DNA of 64,000 nucleotides from Hyposmocoma kahamanoa (Eukaryota > Arthropoda > Insecta > Lepidoptera > Cosmopterigidae): contig NW_020653993.1 of the NCBI RefSeq assembly GCF_003589595.1, positions 2,695,442 to 2,759,441 on the forward strand, written 5' to 3'. Of the stretch, positions 63,592 through 64,000 are shown one piece after another. Position 1 is the stretch's first letter. Every line of letters starts with the position of its first letter. The notes beneath the pieces are model-generated. The model saw only the letters and a program-made list of their open reading frames with translations, did not search any database and was not told where the DNA came from. The position numbers and the translations under genes were made by a program.

Positions 63592-64000
63592 CATAATGGC
63601 GGGACTTGACACTTAAGATTGTTGCAAAAAATTAAATTTTTGAGTATGATCAACCCTTACAACCTGAAATATAAGCATACTTTTATGCTTATATTAAAAA
63701 GCAAACTTTCTAAAGTGCTCAGTCGAAGATCGTCAGCCGTGCGAGGAAATTTGACGTAGAACATAGATGGCGGGACTTGACATTTAAGCTTGTTGTAAAA
63801 AATTAAGTTTTTAAGTATTAAACAGAGCAACCCTAGCAATCTGAAAGATAAGCGTGCTCTTATGCTTATATTAAAAAGCAAACTTTCTCAAGTGCTCAGT
63901 CGAAGATTATCAGCCATGTGAGGAAATCTGATATACAGAACATAGATGACGGGACTTGACACTTAAGCTTGTTGGAAAAAATTAAATTTTTGAGTATGAT
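63592..64000. repeat. Start of a tandem (satellite-like) array, ~171-179 bp unit
   Basis: GGGACTTGACA recurs at 63601, 63772 and 63951. Each unit carries TTAAATTTTTGAGTATGAT-like, CTTATATTAAAAAGCAAACT and GTGCTCAGTCGAAGAT in the same order. Two full units and the start of a third are seen before the window ends. Confidence 0.9.

Noticed and set aside
1..64000. CRISPR arrays, operons, ribosome binding sites
   Set aside because: Composition, SINEs, LINEs and mariner/hAT elements mark this as eukaryotic. No regularly spaced identical short repeats were seen.

Overview
The window looks like a repeat-dominated intergenic stretch of an insect nuclear genome, most likely a lepidopteran. I found no host protein-coding gene I can defend. 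The base composition is AT-rich. Nearly every recognisable reading frame is a piece of a transposable element, and the same short repeats recur on both strands. The lepidopteran guess is inference: it rests on a ~300-bp repeat (family A, over 20 copies or part copies) and several tRNA-derived SINEs that resemble those of butterflies and moths. No species can be named from sequence alone.

Repeat families used below. A = ~300-bp high-copy SINE-like repeat. B, C, D, E, F = short tRNA-derived SINE-like families. G = ~270-450-bp repeat with ACCGACTTC-type ends. H = dispersed repeat at 5.8 and 12.1 kb. J = jockey/CR1-type LINE (four tail copies). M = ~893-bp non-coding DNA transposon. N = GTCGT-rich repeat. 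P = palindromic repeat next to A.

Layout. 0-1.7 kb: two J tails in opposite orientation flanking a Penelope-like element (PLE) remnant. 2.5-3.4 kb: broken CR1-like reverse transcriptase (RT). 3.4-13 kb: SINEs, A and G copies, small MITEs and a Tc1-like transposase fragment. 14.5-21.8 kb: two ~600-bp inverted arms about 6 kb apart, enclosing a GC-rich retroposed insertion with a 16-bp target-site duplication (TSD), an R1-like RT tail and an uninterrupted 386-codon LINE ORF1 with no RT behind it. 22.1-26.7 kb: an A copy split by three insertions, one being M, with a second inverted M 2.7 kb away. 28.3-29.2 kb: a PLE with GIY-YIG endonuclease and a 13-bp TSD. 29.6-31.1 kb: a three-level nest (SINE in hAT-type MITE in LINE-like insertion), two levels marked by exact TSDs. 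34.9-37.0 kb: an RTE-type LINE whose middle is replaced by a microsatellite. 39.5-42.1 kb: several LINE tails. 43.8-46.1 kb: a Ty3/gypsy-type LTR retrotransposon with Gag, a candidate -1 frameshift site and protease, broken by a 10-N assembly gap. 49.7-50.2 kb: hAT transposase C-terminus. 51.4-52.7 kb: RT interrupted by N. 53.9-55.2 kb: a full-length but inactivated mariner. 55.3-63.2 kb: dense A copies, palindromes, a foldback element and a second mariner end. 63.6 kb to the end: start of a ~175-bp satellite array.

The elements do not form a pathway. What ties them together is insertion order, which TSDs and split copies make partly readable. Most units are decayed. The best preserved are the ORF1-only LINE, the PLE and the LTR element's Gag and protease frames.
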